Part shown: piece by piece, positions 25,732 through 34,412 of the stretch
Layout: the number at the start of each line of letters is the position of its first letter
How positions within the stretch are numbered: position 1 is the stretch's first letter
Origin: Bacteroides fragilis NCTC 9343
Lineage (GTDB): Bacteria > Bacteroidota > Bacteroidia > Bacteroidales > Bacteroidaceae
Assembly: GCF_000025985.1 (NCBI RefSeq)
Contig: NC_003228.3
Coordinates: 4,898,001 to 4,962,000 of the forward strand
DNA length: 64,000 bases
Direction: 5' to 3'
Position numbers and translations under genes: made by a program
The notes under the pieces: model-generated
Told to the model about the DNA's origin: nothing
Database searches by the model: none
The model's input: only the letters and a program-made list of their open reading frames with translations

Positions 25732-28194
25732 CTACTCAAACCTTATCTCTGAAACACCTATTGATTTTCCTTTCTGAGGTTCTATAAGAATACGAACGGA
25801 TTCCACTTCAAGACTACCGGATGGATGTACTACGTTGAACCGATCGGTACCCATCTGATAAGAGTCCGTCACATAGAGTTCAAGGGGAGTCCAACCGGCA
25901 TCCGACTTATATTCCACCGACCAACCGGACGGAACAGTTATTTTGTCTTGATCATCCAGCCAATACACGGAAAGTGAATTTAGTAGGAATGGCTCTCTAA
26001 AGTCTACCTGCACCCATTGTTTACCCGATCCCTCAGACACCCACTGTTCTGTAAGCTTGTCTGCAGAAGATTCAGATACTTTTCCATCACAAAGTGCACG
26101 CACGGAGATATTCTTCCCTCCGGCAACAGATGAAGCATTCACTCCTTTTACATTACGCAGATAAGCCATGGTCTGCTGACCGATACTGGCTGTAGAAGCC
26201 TCTTCGTTTAGCCAAACCAGCATTGTACGGTTATCTCCCCGATTACACCAAGCATAATAAGGAATCATCGTAATCTCTCGTGAAGTGATTCCTCCGACCT
26301 TCTTTTCCATTCCGGGCAAAGTGATCCTCTCCAATCCTTGCAGCACGCCGGAAGAGATGTTTGCTACCTTAGCCTGTGCTTCGTTCGTATCCCCCAGATA
26401 GAGCCGCTGAACAGGTCCCGCATTATCTACCTCTTCCGCACAATAGACCAGTGGTCCGCGAGTTACAGCAGTTTTACCTATATTTTCACTGACTTCGGGA
26501 ATACAATCAACAAAACGTACGGGCATCGGTATGTTAAGTTCAACTACGTCACCGGGCTTCCAGTCACGTTTGATAACGGCAAATCCTTTCTCCATCTTGA
26601 AGTCGGTTTTCTGCCCGTTGACACTCAATTCTACTTCCGCCTGCTTGGGCTGCTTGTAGGGATAAAGTCCTCCCGGCACAAATTCGTCGGATCGTGCCCA
26701 CGTAGGAATACGCATACAAACCGAGAATTTGCTTCCCTTTTCAGGTTGTACCGTCAAGCGTACTTTCCCATCAAACGGATAAGCAGAAGTTTGCTCCAGT
26801 TTCACACGGGTTCCTTCCAGAGGAATAGTTGTCTGACTGCCACCATAAAGGGTCAGGTAAACTCTGTCTTTACTGTAAGCATACATATAACCCGGCACTT
26901 GCAGAATCAAACGAGAAATATTAGGAGGACAGCAGGCACACCCGAACCATTTGGCACGTCCGCCATTCCCATGATTAAAACGTCTCACTCCATCTGCTTC
27001 AAGAGGATTGACATAGAAGAAACGATCACCATGCAGATTGATCCCTGCCAACGAATTGTTGAAAAGTGAAAGTTCCGCTATATCGAGAAACTTAGCATCG
27101 CCACTATCCAGATACATGCCATAATTAAAGAAGACATTTGCTACTGCCGCACAAGTTTCATTATAGGCTGTTAAGTTAGGAAGTTCGTAGGGAGCTCCAA
27201 AACCTTCCATTCCTTCTACAGCCCCGAGTCCACCTGTAATATGCATGCGGGTCGTCACCAGATTTGTCCAAATGGAATTGAGAGCCTTGGTATAATCGTT
27301 CAATCCGGTCAAGGCATCCACCTGCGCCATAGCCGTGTACAAATAAGCCGCACGGACCGCATGTCCCACAGCTTCCGTCTGCTCCTTCACCGGTGCGTGT
27401 TGCTGTGCATAAGTGGGTGCCATCACTCCTTCACCCTCAGGACGATAGGTCACTCCCCTGATCTCCAGAAACTTCTTCGCCATATCGAGGTATAGCGGAT
27501 CATTAGTCACCCGGTATAGTTTACAAAGTGCCAGTTCAATCTCTTCATGTCCCGGAGCCTGGTTAATAGGTTTACCCCCATTATAATTCGGATCACCTCC
27601 TTCAAAGAACACTTTATTCACATGCTTGGCACTTTTGATAGCAACGTTCAGTAGTTTATCTTTACCTGTAGCTTGATAGTAAGCTACTGCGGCTTCGTAC
27701 AGATGCCCCACATTATAAAGCTCGTGACTATGAACCACCCATGAGTAAGGCTTCTCACCCATCTCACGAGGATCGGGATTACCACAAATATGTGAAATAT
27801 ATAAATATCCGTCGTCTTTCTGCGAAGCAGTGATCAGGTCTGCCACTCGATCCATGAACTCTTCCAACTCCTTATTTGGTTGAATCATCAATGAATAAGA
27901 CACCCCTTCCATCACCTTATAAAGATCAGAGCTTATAAAACGATGAGTTTCAGGAAGAGCGGTAGAGTCTCCTGCCAAGAAAGCGGCACAACGCCGGAAA
28001 CGCTCTACTGCCGGGGCACTTTGTTCGACAGAGAACGGTACTGTTACATTGATTTCCGTCTGCATCCTATTCTTCCAAAACCCATCGGTCAAAGTTACCT
28101 GATTAAAAGGAACGGGTGTTATTGTCTGCGGCTCCTCCTCCGAGCAAGCTGTCGCAAGGATAAGCAGAAATAGCCCTGTTAGTACATTTTTCAT
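25732..28194 (-). CDS. GH127-family lipoprotein with C-terminal discoidin-like module (PUL 2)
   Basis: The 820-residue lipoprotein (lipobox 'LILATACSEE') carries the GH127 (former DUF1680) alpha/alpha-barrel. The zinc-thiolate catalytic site of the family is intact: the Glu-x-Cys pair in 'YNETCAAV' and the double Cys in 'GCACCPPN', where the first of the pair is the nucleophile in beta-L-arabinofuranosidase HypBA1. The region after about residue 665 looks like an F5/8 type C module. GH127 covers beta-L-arabinofuranosidases and an aceric-acid-releasing hydrolase, so the released sugar is uncertain. It is last in the susC operon, one base after the DUF5695-like gene, and has a paralogue at 47476-49551 on the other arm. 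Confidence 0.88.
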   Translation of the reverse strand: MKNVLTGLFLLILATACSEEEPQTITPVPFNQVTLTDGFWKNRMQTEINVTVPFSVEQSAPAVERFRRCAAFLAGDSTALPETHRFISSDLYKVMEGVSYSLMIQPNKELEEFMDRVADLITASQKDDGYLYISHICGNPDPREMGEKPYSWVVHSHELYNVGHLYEAAVAYYQATGKDKLLNVAIKSAKHVNKVFFEGGDPNYNGGKPINQAPGHEEIELALCKLYRVTNDPLYLDMAKKFLEIRGVTYRPEGEGVMAPTYAQQHAPVKEQTEAVGHAVRAAYLYTAMAQVDALTGLNDYTKALNSIWTNLVTTRMHITGGLGAVEGMEGFGAPYELPNLTAYNETCAAVANVFFNYGMYLDSGDAKFLDIAELSLFNNSLAGINLHGDRFFYVNPLEADGVRRFNHGNGGRAKWFGCACCPPNISRLILQVPGYMYAYSKDRVYLTLYGGSQTTIPLEGTRVKLEQTSAYPFDGKVRLTVQPEKGSKFSVCMRIPTWARSDEFVPGGLYPYKQPKQAEVELSVNGQKTDFKMEKGFAVIKRDWKPGDVVELNIPMPVRFVDCIPEVSENIGKTAVTRGPLVYCAEEVDNAGPVQRLYLGDTNEAQAKVANISSGVLQGLERITLPGMEKKVGGITSREITMIPYYAWCNRGDNRTMLVWLNEEASTASIGQQTMAYLRNVKGVNASSVAGGKNISVRALCDGKVSESSADKLTEQWVSEGSGKQWVQVDFREPFLLNSLSVYWLDDQDKITVPSGWSVEYKSDAGWTPLELYVTDSYQMGTDRFNVVHPSGSLEVESVRILIEPQKGKSIGVSEIRFE

Positions 28195-28195
28195 T

Positions 28196-30943
28196 CTAAT
28201 TTGTTTTTAAAAGTTTCACTTGGGTATGTTTGTCCGTAACGGGTACCTCTATATAATAAGGATGATGTGCATTACCCGCCTCAATATTGAATGTCGTTAT
28301 CATTTTGTGATCGGTCATGACAGTATATTTACCTTCAGGCATTCCCTCAGCCCGGATAGTTGTGTTATGAGGTTTATCAGAACGGTTTTCTATGCAGAAA
28401 CTCAGTTCTTCCGTCCCTCTCAGAGTGATCGGGTAATCTTTCCGGAATCCGTCTTGCATCAACTCGACCGAAAAACGGACAGGAGTCATGATACGGACCT
28501 GACGACGTACTCCGTCAAAAGGAATGATACTCACTGTTCCATCTTTATCCATTCGGACATTTCCTCCATAACCGATTAATCCGAAATCAGGATCATCGAG
28601 CAGATAAACTCCTGAACCGTGAATACCTCCGGTAAGCCCATGGTCTATCTCACCATCAAACCGCCAGGGAGCACGCCCCACTTTGATATAATTCATATAG
28701 GTACGTGAGTTCTGATAGGGTGAAAAAGCCCAGCCTACAGCACCGTCATTTTGTTCTCCCCGATACCAATAGCCAAAATCTGTCTTTTTAGTCCCGGTAT
28801 TCATCAGTGCCCACGAAGCCAACAAAGAATTATATCCATAATTAATATACCTATCCGGCCGGTCCGAAAACCGGTAAGCATAATCGAGTAATGCCACTCC
28901 GCCCATTTGGGTCATATAATCCAGATTTACATATTGTCCACTCCATGCTGTACCCAGATTAGCATAACCTGGTTCAAACAACCCTCTCAACGCCAGGTTT
29001 CCATCCAACTGATTCTGCATGAAACGATCAATCATCGAAGTGTCAAACGAAGTATACGAGTACCATTTTTTCCGATTCTTATCATACCAGAATTGTTCTT
29101 CGGGTTTTATGGGATTTAACTTTGCATACTCTGCCACATAATAGGAGGACTCAAAAGCTGTACGGTCAACAAACATCTCGGATCCAAAAGGCCAGGGATC
29201 TTCGTAAACCATATAAGTTACCTTTTTCTCCCATTCACGACGCAACTTGGCTGCATCTTTTAATCTACCTTTCTGTTGCAGGGCATTGATAATATCCAGC
29301 AGATATCGCTCATGAAAATTACCTTGTTTATAGGCCCAGTCCGTCCAACCATGAAAAGCCCATTGTTTACCCATCAAAATATTATAGGGTACTTCAAAAT
29401 AAGCCATCGCTGTCCGATAAGCACGTTCCAGATAGCCATCAGCATCCAGATAAGATACCATTTCAGGATTATCCTCTGCTATCCGGTAGAGATTATAATA
29501 GATGGCAAAATGAGTGGTATAATCAAAAGTTCGCCACATACGCCCCTTACCGGAACCCCCGTCTTCATATCCGCCATATTTCCCGCTGCGGTTCTGATAC
29601 CAGTTTTCACTGCCGTAAATACCATATGGATAGGGATATTCCTCATCCGTACGTTGCAGCTTGCCCCACACAAAATTTTCTTCATAATACTCCAAAGAAG
29701 CAATTTCTTCTTTATTAGGATAAATGACATTCTTCTCACTCACATAGACTGGTTTACTATTGGACGGATCATCAGATCCGCCTACCATAAACTCCTCCCG
29801 CAAATCGCCCAAGTGATCAGGTGAAAGTAACTCGGATTTCTCCATATCCCAAAGACTATAAAGTCCATTATACCATTTGGAGGAATCACGATGTTGTTGT
29901 TTGTCCACAATGAAACGCGCCCGTTTTTTTATCAGGGTTTCCAAAGGCTCGGTCACAAAGAAATCGAGAAAGCATATCAAATCATCTCCATAATGAACCG
30001 TAATCAGGTTTTCTCCCAAACGGGAGAAACGGAACTTATAGATATATTTATCTCCTTCCTTTTGTCCAAGACTGGTTATCTGTATCTCCTCAGGATATTC
30101 TGCCACTAATTCAGCAACAGGCAGTTTCGATTGCAAGGCACAATAGACCTCAAACTCAGGAGTGACTACCATACCGGGAGCAACTTTCACAACCACTCCG
30201 TGTTTATCATAAATCTTCGTTTTTACCTCTTCATGATTTCCAGTGAGTGTGAAGTTGAAACCTGTCATGTAATGCTCGTAAGGCTGTACGTTTTTTGAGG
30301 TAGACGGTAATCTCCAGCTATCATTGGTACGATCTACAGCATTCATTGAATGCAGATAGTACTTGCCATCTTGTGTAGCATATTCTATCGCAGTTCCCTT
30401 ATGCATAGTCATCAGCAGAATATCACCTTGCCCTGTCAGCGGAGTCCAATAAAAGAAAGAGGCATTTCCATTCAGAGAGAAATGACGGTTCAGGTTCTGA
30501 TGTGCCTGAATAGACTCATCCAAAGCGCCCACAGGCAGAGCGAACCACATATCCGTCACCTTCACCGGATGATGACTGCGATTAAAAAAATCAATCTCCC
30601 AGTCTACTTCTTCTCCTTTAATAGTAAAAGTTTGGTAAAGACGCACATCCGAAGGAAGCTGCCAGAATATCTGTATCTTATCCGGAGTATTCGACAAGAC
30701 CAGAGGAGTAATATCAGCCAAAGAAACGGCATAACTCTTCCCTCTTACTTCATAAGTCAGACTCAAATCGCCCAGATATTTCCCGTGGTCTACATAATTC
30801 CGAACATTGCCCGCACCTTGAAAAACGAGCGAACTCACACCTCTCTCATCCGGACTGACTTCCATCTGTGGTATTACGGCCTGGATAGAAGAAATATTCA
30901 GATAAAAAAAGAGTAGAGATAAAATACAATACTTAAGTTTCAT
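28196..30943 (-). CDS. Large secreted protein of unknown function (DUF5695-like), possible glycosidase
   Basis: The protein is 915 residues from the ATG at 30943; a GTG two codons upstream is a less likely start. It has a signal peptide ending near 'SSIQAV'. The N-terminal 280 residues look like a beta-sandwich; the middle (about 340-740) is helical and aromatic-rich, with segments such as 'YGIYGSENWYQNRSGKYGG' and 'GWTDWAYKQGNFHERY' that recall (alpha/alpha)6-barrel glycosidases. I recognise it as similar to DUF5695 proteins of Bacteroides, which have no known activity that I can name. Its position between the surface lipoprotein and GH127 genes argues for a role in degrading the PUL 2 glycan. 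Confidence 0.7.
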   Translation of the reverse strand: MKLKYCILSLLFFYLNISSIQAVIPQMEVSPDERGVSSLVFQGAGNVRNYVDHGKYLGDLSLTYEVRGKSYAVSLADITPLVLSNTPDKIQIFWQLPSDVRLYQTFTIKGEEVDWEIDFFNRSHHPVKVTDMWFALPVGALDESIQAHQNLNRHFSLNGNASFFYWTPLTGQGDILLMTMHKGTAIEYATQDGKYYLHSMNAVDRTNDSWRLPSTSKNVQPYEHYMTGFNFTLTGNHEEVKTKIYDKHGVVVKVAPGMVVTPEFEVYCALQSKLPVAELVAEYPEEIQITSLGQKEGDKYIYKFRFSRLGENLITVHYGDDLICFLDFFVTEPLETLIKKRARFIVDKQQHRDSSKWYNGLYSLWDMEKSELLSPDHLGDLREEFMVGGSDDPSNSKPVYVSEKNVIYPNKEEIASLEYYEENFVWGKLQRTDEEYPYPYGIYGSENWYQNRSGKYGGYEDGGSGKGRMWRTFDYTTHFAIYYNLYRIAEDNPEMVSYLDADGYLERAYRTAMAYFEVPYNILMGKQWAFHGWTDWAYKQGNFHERYLLDIINALQQKGRLKDAAKLRREWEKKVTYMVYEDPWPFGSEMFVDRTAFESSYYVAEYAKLNPIKPEEQFWYDKNRKKWYSYTSFDTSMIDRFMQNQLDGNLALRGLFEPGYANLGTAWSGQYVNLDYMTQMGGVALLDYAYRFSDRPDRYINYGYNSLLASWALMNTGTKKTDFGYWYRGEQNDGAVGWAFSPYQNSRTYMNYIKVGRAPWRFDGEIDHGLTGGIHGSGVYLLDDPDFGLIGYGGNVRMDKDGTVSIIPFDGVRRQVRIMTPVRFSVELMQDGFRKDYPITLRGTEELSFCIENRSDKPHNTTIRAEGMPEGKYTVMTDHKMITTFNIEAGNAHHPYYIEVPVTDKHTQVKLLKTN

Positions 30944-30976
30944 AGGCACTATTCTTTATATTAATAAAGTAATCTA

Positions 30977-31072
30977 CAGTAGTTGAGTATTGCTGCCTTC
31001 CACAGGTCCTAAAAGGATTGTGCAAAACCCCTTATTAATGGATACCGCGACCGGGCAGACACTCAACTACTG
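30977..31072. repeat. Intercistronic inverted repeat between the surface lipoprotein and DUF5695-like genes
   Basis: CAGTAGTTGAGT (30977-30988) pairs perfectly with ACTCAACTACTG (31061-31072). Pairing can extend inward to GCTGCC/GGCAG with a small bulge. There is no T-run, so it is probably a processing or stability element that sets expression of the enzymes relative to the binding proteins. Confidence 0.65.
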
Positions 31073-31094
31073 ATTTACATTCTACCGAAGGATA

Positions 31095-32408
31095 CTACGG
31101 TTTTACCGAAACCTTCACACTGCTAAGTGCTCTCTTATGACTATAGTCATCCAAAGAATTACTTCTTTCCTCGCTATAATCTATTCCTTTATAATCTTTA
31201 TCACCTACATTGGTAGCAACAGCAGTAATTGTAAAGTCACCGGCTCCGGTGTAAATATACTTATAAGTTTTCTGAATTCCTCCGGTAGTATATACAGAAC
31301 CTAATGAAACACCGGTATTCCACGGTTCATATTCATCAGTTCCCATCTCTATAAAAGAGAGATAAACATCTCCCTGAAAACCTTTGTACTTTGTATAGTC
31401 GGCTTCATGTACCGGAAGACCGGTAGCAGGATCGAGTTCACATTCATACGATTCCAATACTCCGTCTCCGTCCAAATCATATTTATAAGGCGAATCATCA
31501 GCTGCCACAAAAGTCGAACGACCATTCACGTACATATCCACTTGACGAAGAATGATTTTTTCTCCATGATCCAAAAAAGGCTGCAAGTAAGTATCCCGGT
31601 TGTACATATCACCCAGTTTATAAAATCCTTCCGTAGGACGGCGGGATAATGGATCGTTAGTCTGGAACGCTCCATACGAACGCTCATCTTGGAACGTATA
31701 ATATTTGTATCCTGCACTATATCCCTGAAAGTCTTCCAACTGTTCGGTATGTAAACCAAAATAAGCAGCTACCCATGCATCATTAGAGTATTTACGTATT
31801 GCACGATCAGCATCACACGCTACAAAGCGACTCTCGATAATTGTATTACCCGGTTGATTGGCAAGTCCTCCAAAGATATGAATATTCGGCTTCATCCGGA
31901 TACCCGAAGGAATCCGCCGATCTGTCACCGTAAACTTCAATTGATTCGTCCCTATATAGCTCATTTCCATCAGTGCCTCCGGAAAGTCTCCTTTTTTGTA
32001 GGGCACTAACTGGATATTATCAATCGCTCCGAAAAACTCAAAATCCTTTTTTACGTCTTCTATACTCTGATAGTCCTTAAAATATTTATAAAACAAGGTC
32101 TTCTCCCCATTCTTTGCATAAGAGACCCGATAACATTCTTCATAAAAGCTATCCCAATCATGTTCCATAATAGCTTTAATACGCGAACGCTCAAAGTTTT
32201 TTCCTTCATCACCCGTAAAAAGTGTCAGGTACTGAGCATCGGTATTGATCGTTACCGTCACCTCTTCACCGACTTTCGGATTTTCGGGAGACACAGAGAT
32301 ACTGACAGACGGTGTTTCTACATCTGCACCAAATTTCTCACAAGAAACCAGTGAAGTAGCTGCCACAGCAAGCAGCCCTATAATCAGTTTATTTGTTTTC
32401 ATATCCAT
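31095..32408 (-). CDS. Surface lipoprotein in SusE/F position, putative glycan-binding protein (PUL 2)
   Basis: The 437-residue lipoprotein (lipobox 'TSLVSCEKF') starts with an Ig/PKD-like domain at about 30-110 ('VSISVSPENPKVGEEVTVTI') and has an all-beta remainder of no clear family. An alternative ATG two codons in (32402) also gives a good signal peptide. Its place directly after susD is where Bacteroides PULs encode surface glycan-binding proteins, so that role is inferred from position. The C-terminal half has a Ca-binding-like run 'DLDGDGVLESYE'. Confidence 0.72.
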   Translation of the reverse strand: MDMKTNKLIIGLLAVAATSLVSCEKFGADVETPSVSISVSPENPKVGEEVTVTINTDAQYLTLFTGDEGKNFERSRIKAIMEHDWDSFYEECYRVSYAKNGEKTLFYKYFKDYQSIEDVKKDFEFFGAIDNIQLVPYKKGDFPEALMEMSYIGTNQLKFTVTDRRIPSGIRMKPNIHIFGGLANQPGNTIIESRFVACDADRAIRKYSNDAWVAAYFGLHTEQLEDFQGYSAGYKYYTFQDERSYGAFQTNDPLSRRPTEGFYKLGDMYNRDTYLQPFLDHGEKIILRQVDMYVNGRSTFVAADDSPYKYDLDGDGVLESYECELDPATGLPVHEADYTKYKGFQGDVYLSFIEMGTDEYEPWNTGVSLGSVYTTGGIQKTYKYIYTGAGDFTITAVATNVGDKDYKGIDYSEERSNSLDDYSHKRALSSVKVSVKP

Positions 32409-32420
32409 TCGTTTTTAACA

Positions 32421-34400
32421 TTAAAAATATCCCGGATTTTGTTTCATTTCTGGGAAGAACGATAACTCGGTAAACGGTATCGGCATCAGCACACGGTACA
32501 CTTTCTCTTCATTAAAAAGATGCCAAAGGTATTCCCCACGCGCCGGATCACCAAACGGATCAAAGAATTGTAGAGGATCGCGATAACGGCAGATATCAGC
32601 CAGATCAACCATTGAAACATCAGGGAAACGTGCTACATCGAGCCATCCGCAATCATCCTCGGCTGCCAATTCGCGTAAACGTTCATACATCAACTCTTTC
32701 AGTGCATTAGCCGGACTGATATTAGTCGGAATCATCATAACCGAACCCGGTTGATAAGTATAAGGAGCATCTCCCTGAGAAACAAACATATCTTTAATAG
32801 ATCCTTGATGGCAAGCACGATCACGGATAATATTCATCGTTTTCACTCCTTCCGAAACATGGCCCTGCATGATTTGTGCCTCCGCTTTCAGCAAGTAAAT
32901 CTCTGCCAAACGTAAAACAGGATAGTCCACTCCACCATAATTAATATCAAAGGTTGAACTCAACTCACTCGGGTTCAGGTTACGGAATTTACCTAATTGC
33001 CACCAATTACAGTTCCACAAGTTAGGCTTGTTCTGCCCATTCGTTTCATTCTTCCACCACGCCCGTTCATGACTTTCAAGAGCTACATCCATTACTTTGA
33101 GCTGTTCTTCGGTGTAATCGTTCACCTTACCCGGCTCAATATAAAACTCGGGGCCTAATTCACGTCCGGCAGGTTCAAACACCCACAACCCGATAGGAGC
33201 TCCACCACTGTTAGGACCGGTTACCCAGCCTTTCACCGAACTCCACATACGACGGGTAATGTCTCCGGTTATGGTGTACTTTCCGGTACGATCATAGAGA
33301 TTCTGCAAGTCATAAGGAGTCGTTCCGGGCTTCGGACTTTCGGCATTGAAACGATCTACCTGGCCATAGTCCATACATACGTCCTTGAAGCTGTAATTAT
33401 GTTCCCACATCGGTATATCATACAGCAACGTCAGCCACGAAGTAAGATTGCTTCCACCGGTTGCTCCGTATTTACCTTCACCGGCAAACCCCATAGGTAT
33501 CTTGTTTCCTGTACCGACTCCTTCTTCTGCCAATACACTGAACATAATCTCGTTATTTCGTTTGGTAAATACAGCAGGGAAATATTCTTCCAACTTATAA
33601 GTTCCGTACACGCCGGCAATGATATCGTCACACAACTTCACTGCATCAGCATATAACGTTGTCTTATCTACACCATCAGCTGTTGTTTCATTAATCTTGT
33701 TTCCATACATTTCTGCACGGCGGATATAAGAAGCGTGGAATATTTTCATTTTTGCCAACATACCGGCTACGGCACCTTTGGTAACACGACCATAAGCAAT
33801 GCCCGAACGGTTATCCAAACACTTGTCCAATGCATAGGCCATCTCGTCATAGAGGAACTTGAACATCTCCTGGCGGGTTGCTCGCGGCACATAATCCGGC
33901 TTCGGTCCGGTAGGCTCTATAATCAGAGGTACACCGCCATAATAACGATACAATGTAAAGTAAGCATAAGCCCGGAGGAAACGAACTTCTCCCATCAGCA
34001 TTTCAGTAGCTGATCCGGTGATCGTAGCTTTATCCAATGCAGAATGTCCTGCATTCTCATCAATCACCTCTTTATTGGTTTCCAGCCTCTCAAGTATCAG
34101 ATTTGCCTGTGCAATATACGCATAATGCTTTGACCACAAATTCAGTACACTACCCGATGTCGAAGTCAGGTCGAACGGACCTTCATTCATCAATGAAGGC
34201 ATCATAAACCGGTCACTGGTCATAATTCCATCATTGACATGCCCTGCATTAGCATACAATATAGCTACATTACGTAAAGCAGCATCATAGGAAGTATAGA
34301 AAGTTTCAGACGGAAGTTCTGTTTTCGGTAACTGGTCGAAATACCCCTCACACGACACTAAGGCGCAAGAGGTTAAAAGGGCTAATAATATTTTTTTCAT
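32421..34400 (-). CDS. SusD-family outer-membrane glycan-binding lipoprotein (PUL 2)
   Basis: At 659 residues this is a long SusD. The lipoprotein signal is 'TSCALVSCEGYFDQLP'. The RagB/SusD features 'EVRFLRAYAYFTLYRYYGGV' and the C-terminal 'YERLRELAAEDDCGWLDVAR' are present. It follows susC by 12 bases and would form the transporter lid with it. The pair is only distantly similar to that of PUL 1, as expected for a different glycan. Confidence 0.95.
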   Translation of the reverse strand: MKKILLALLTSCALVSCEGYFDQLPKTELPSETFYTSYDAALRNVAILYANAGHVNDGIMTSDRFMMPSLMNEGPFDLTSTSGSVLNLWSKHYAYIAQANLILERLETNKEVIDENAGHSALDKATITGSATEMLMGEVRFLRAYAYFTLYRYYGGVPLIIEPTGPKPDYVPRATRQEMFKFLYDEMAYALDKCLDNRSGIAYGRVTKGAVAGMLAKMKIFHASYIRRAEMYGNKINETTADGVDKTTLYADAVKLCDDIIAGVYGTYKLEEYFPAVFTKRNNEIMFSVLAEEGVGTGNKIPMGFAGEGKYGATGGSNLTSWLTLLYDIPMWEHNYSFKDVCMDYGQVDRFNAESPKPGTTPYDLQNLYDRTGKYTITGDITRRMWSSVKGWVTGPNSGGAPIGLWVFEPAGRELGPEFYIEPGKVNDYTEEQLKVMDVALESHERAWWKNETNGQNKPNLWNCNWWQLGKFRNLNPSELSSTFDINYGGVDYPVLRLAEIYLLKAEAQIMQGHVSEGVKTMNIIRDRACHQGSIKDMFVSQGDAPYTYQPGSVMMIPTNISPANALKELMYERLRELAAEDDCGWLDVARFPDVSMVDLADICRYRDPLQFFDPFGDPARGEYLWHLFNEEKVYRVLMPIPFTELSFFPEMKQNPGYF

Positions 34401-34412
34401 GGCAGTACCTTA

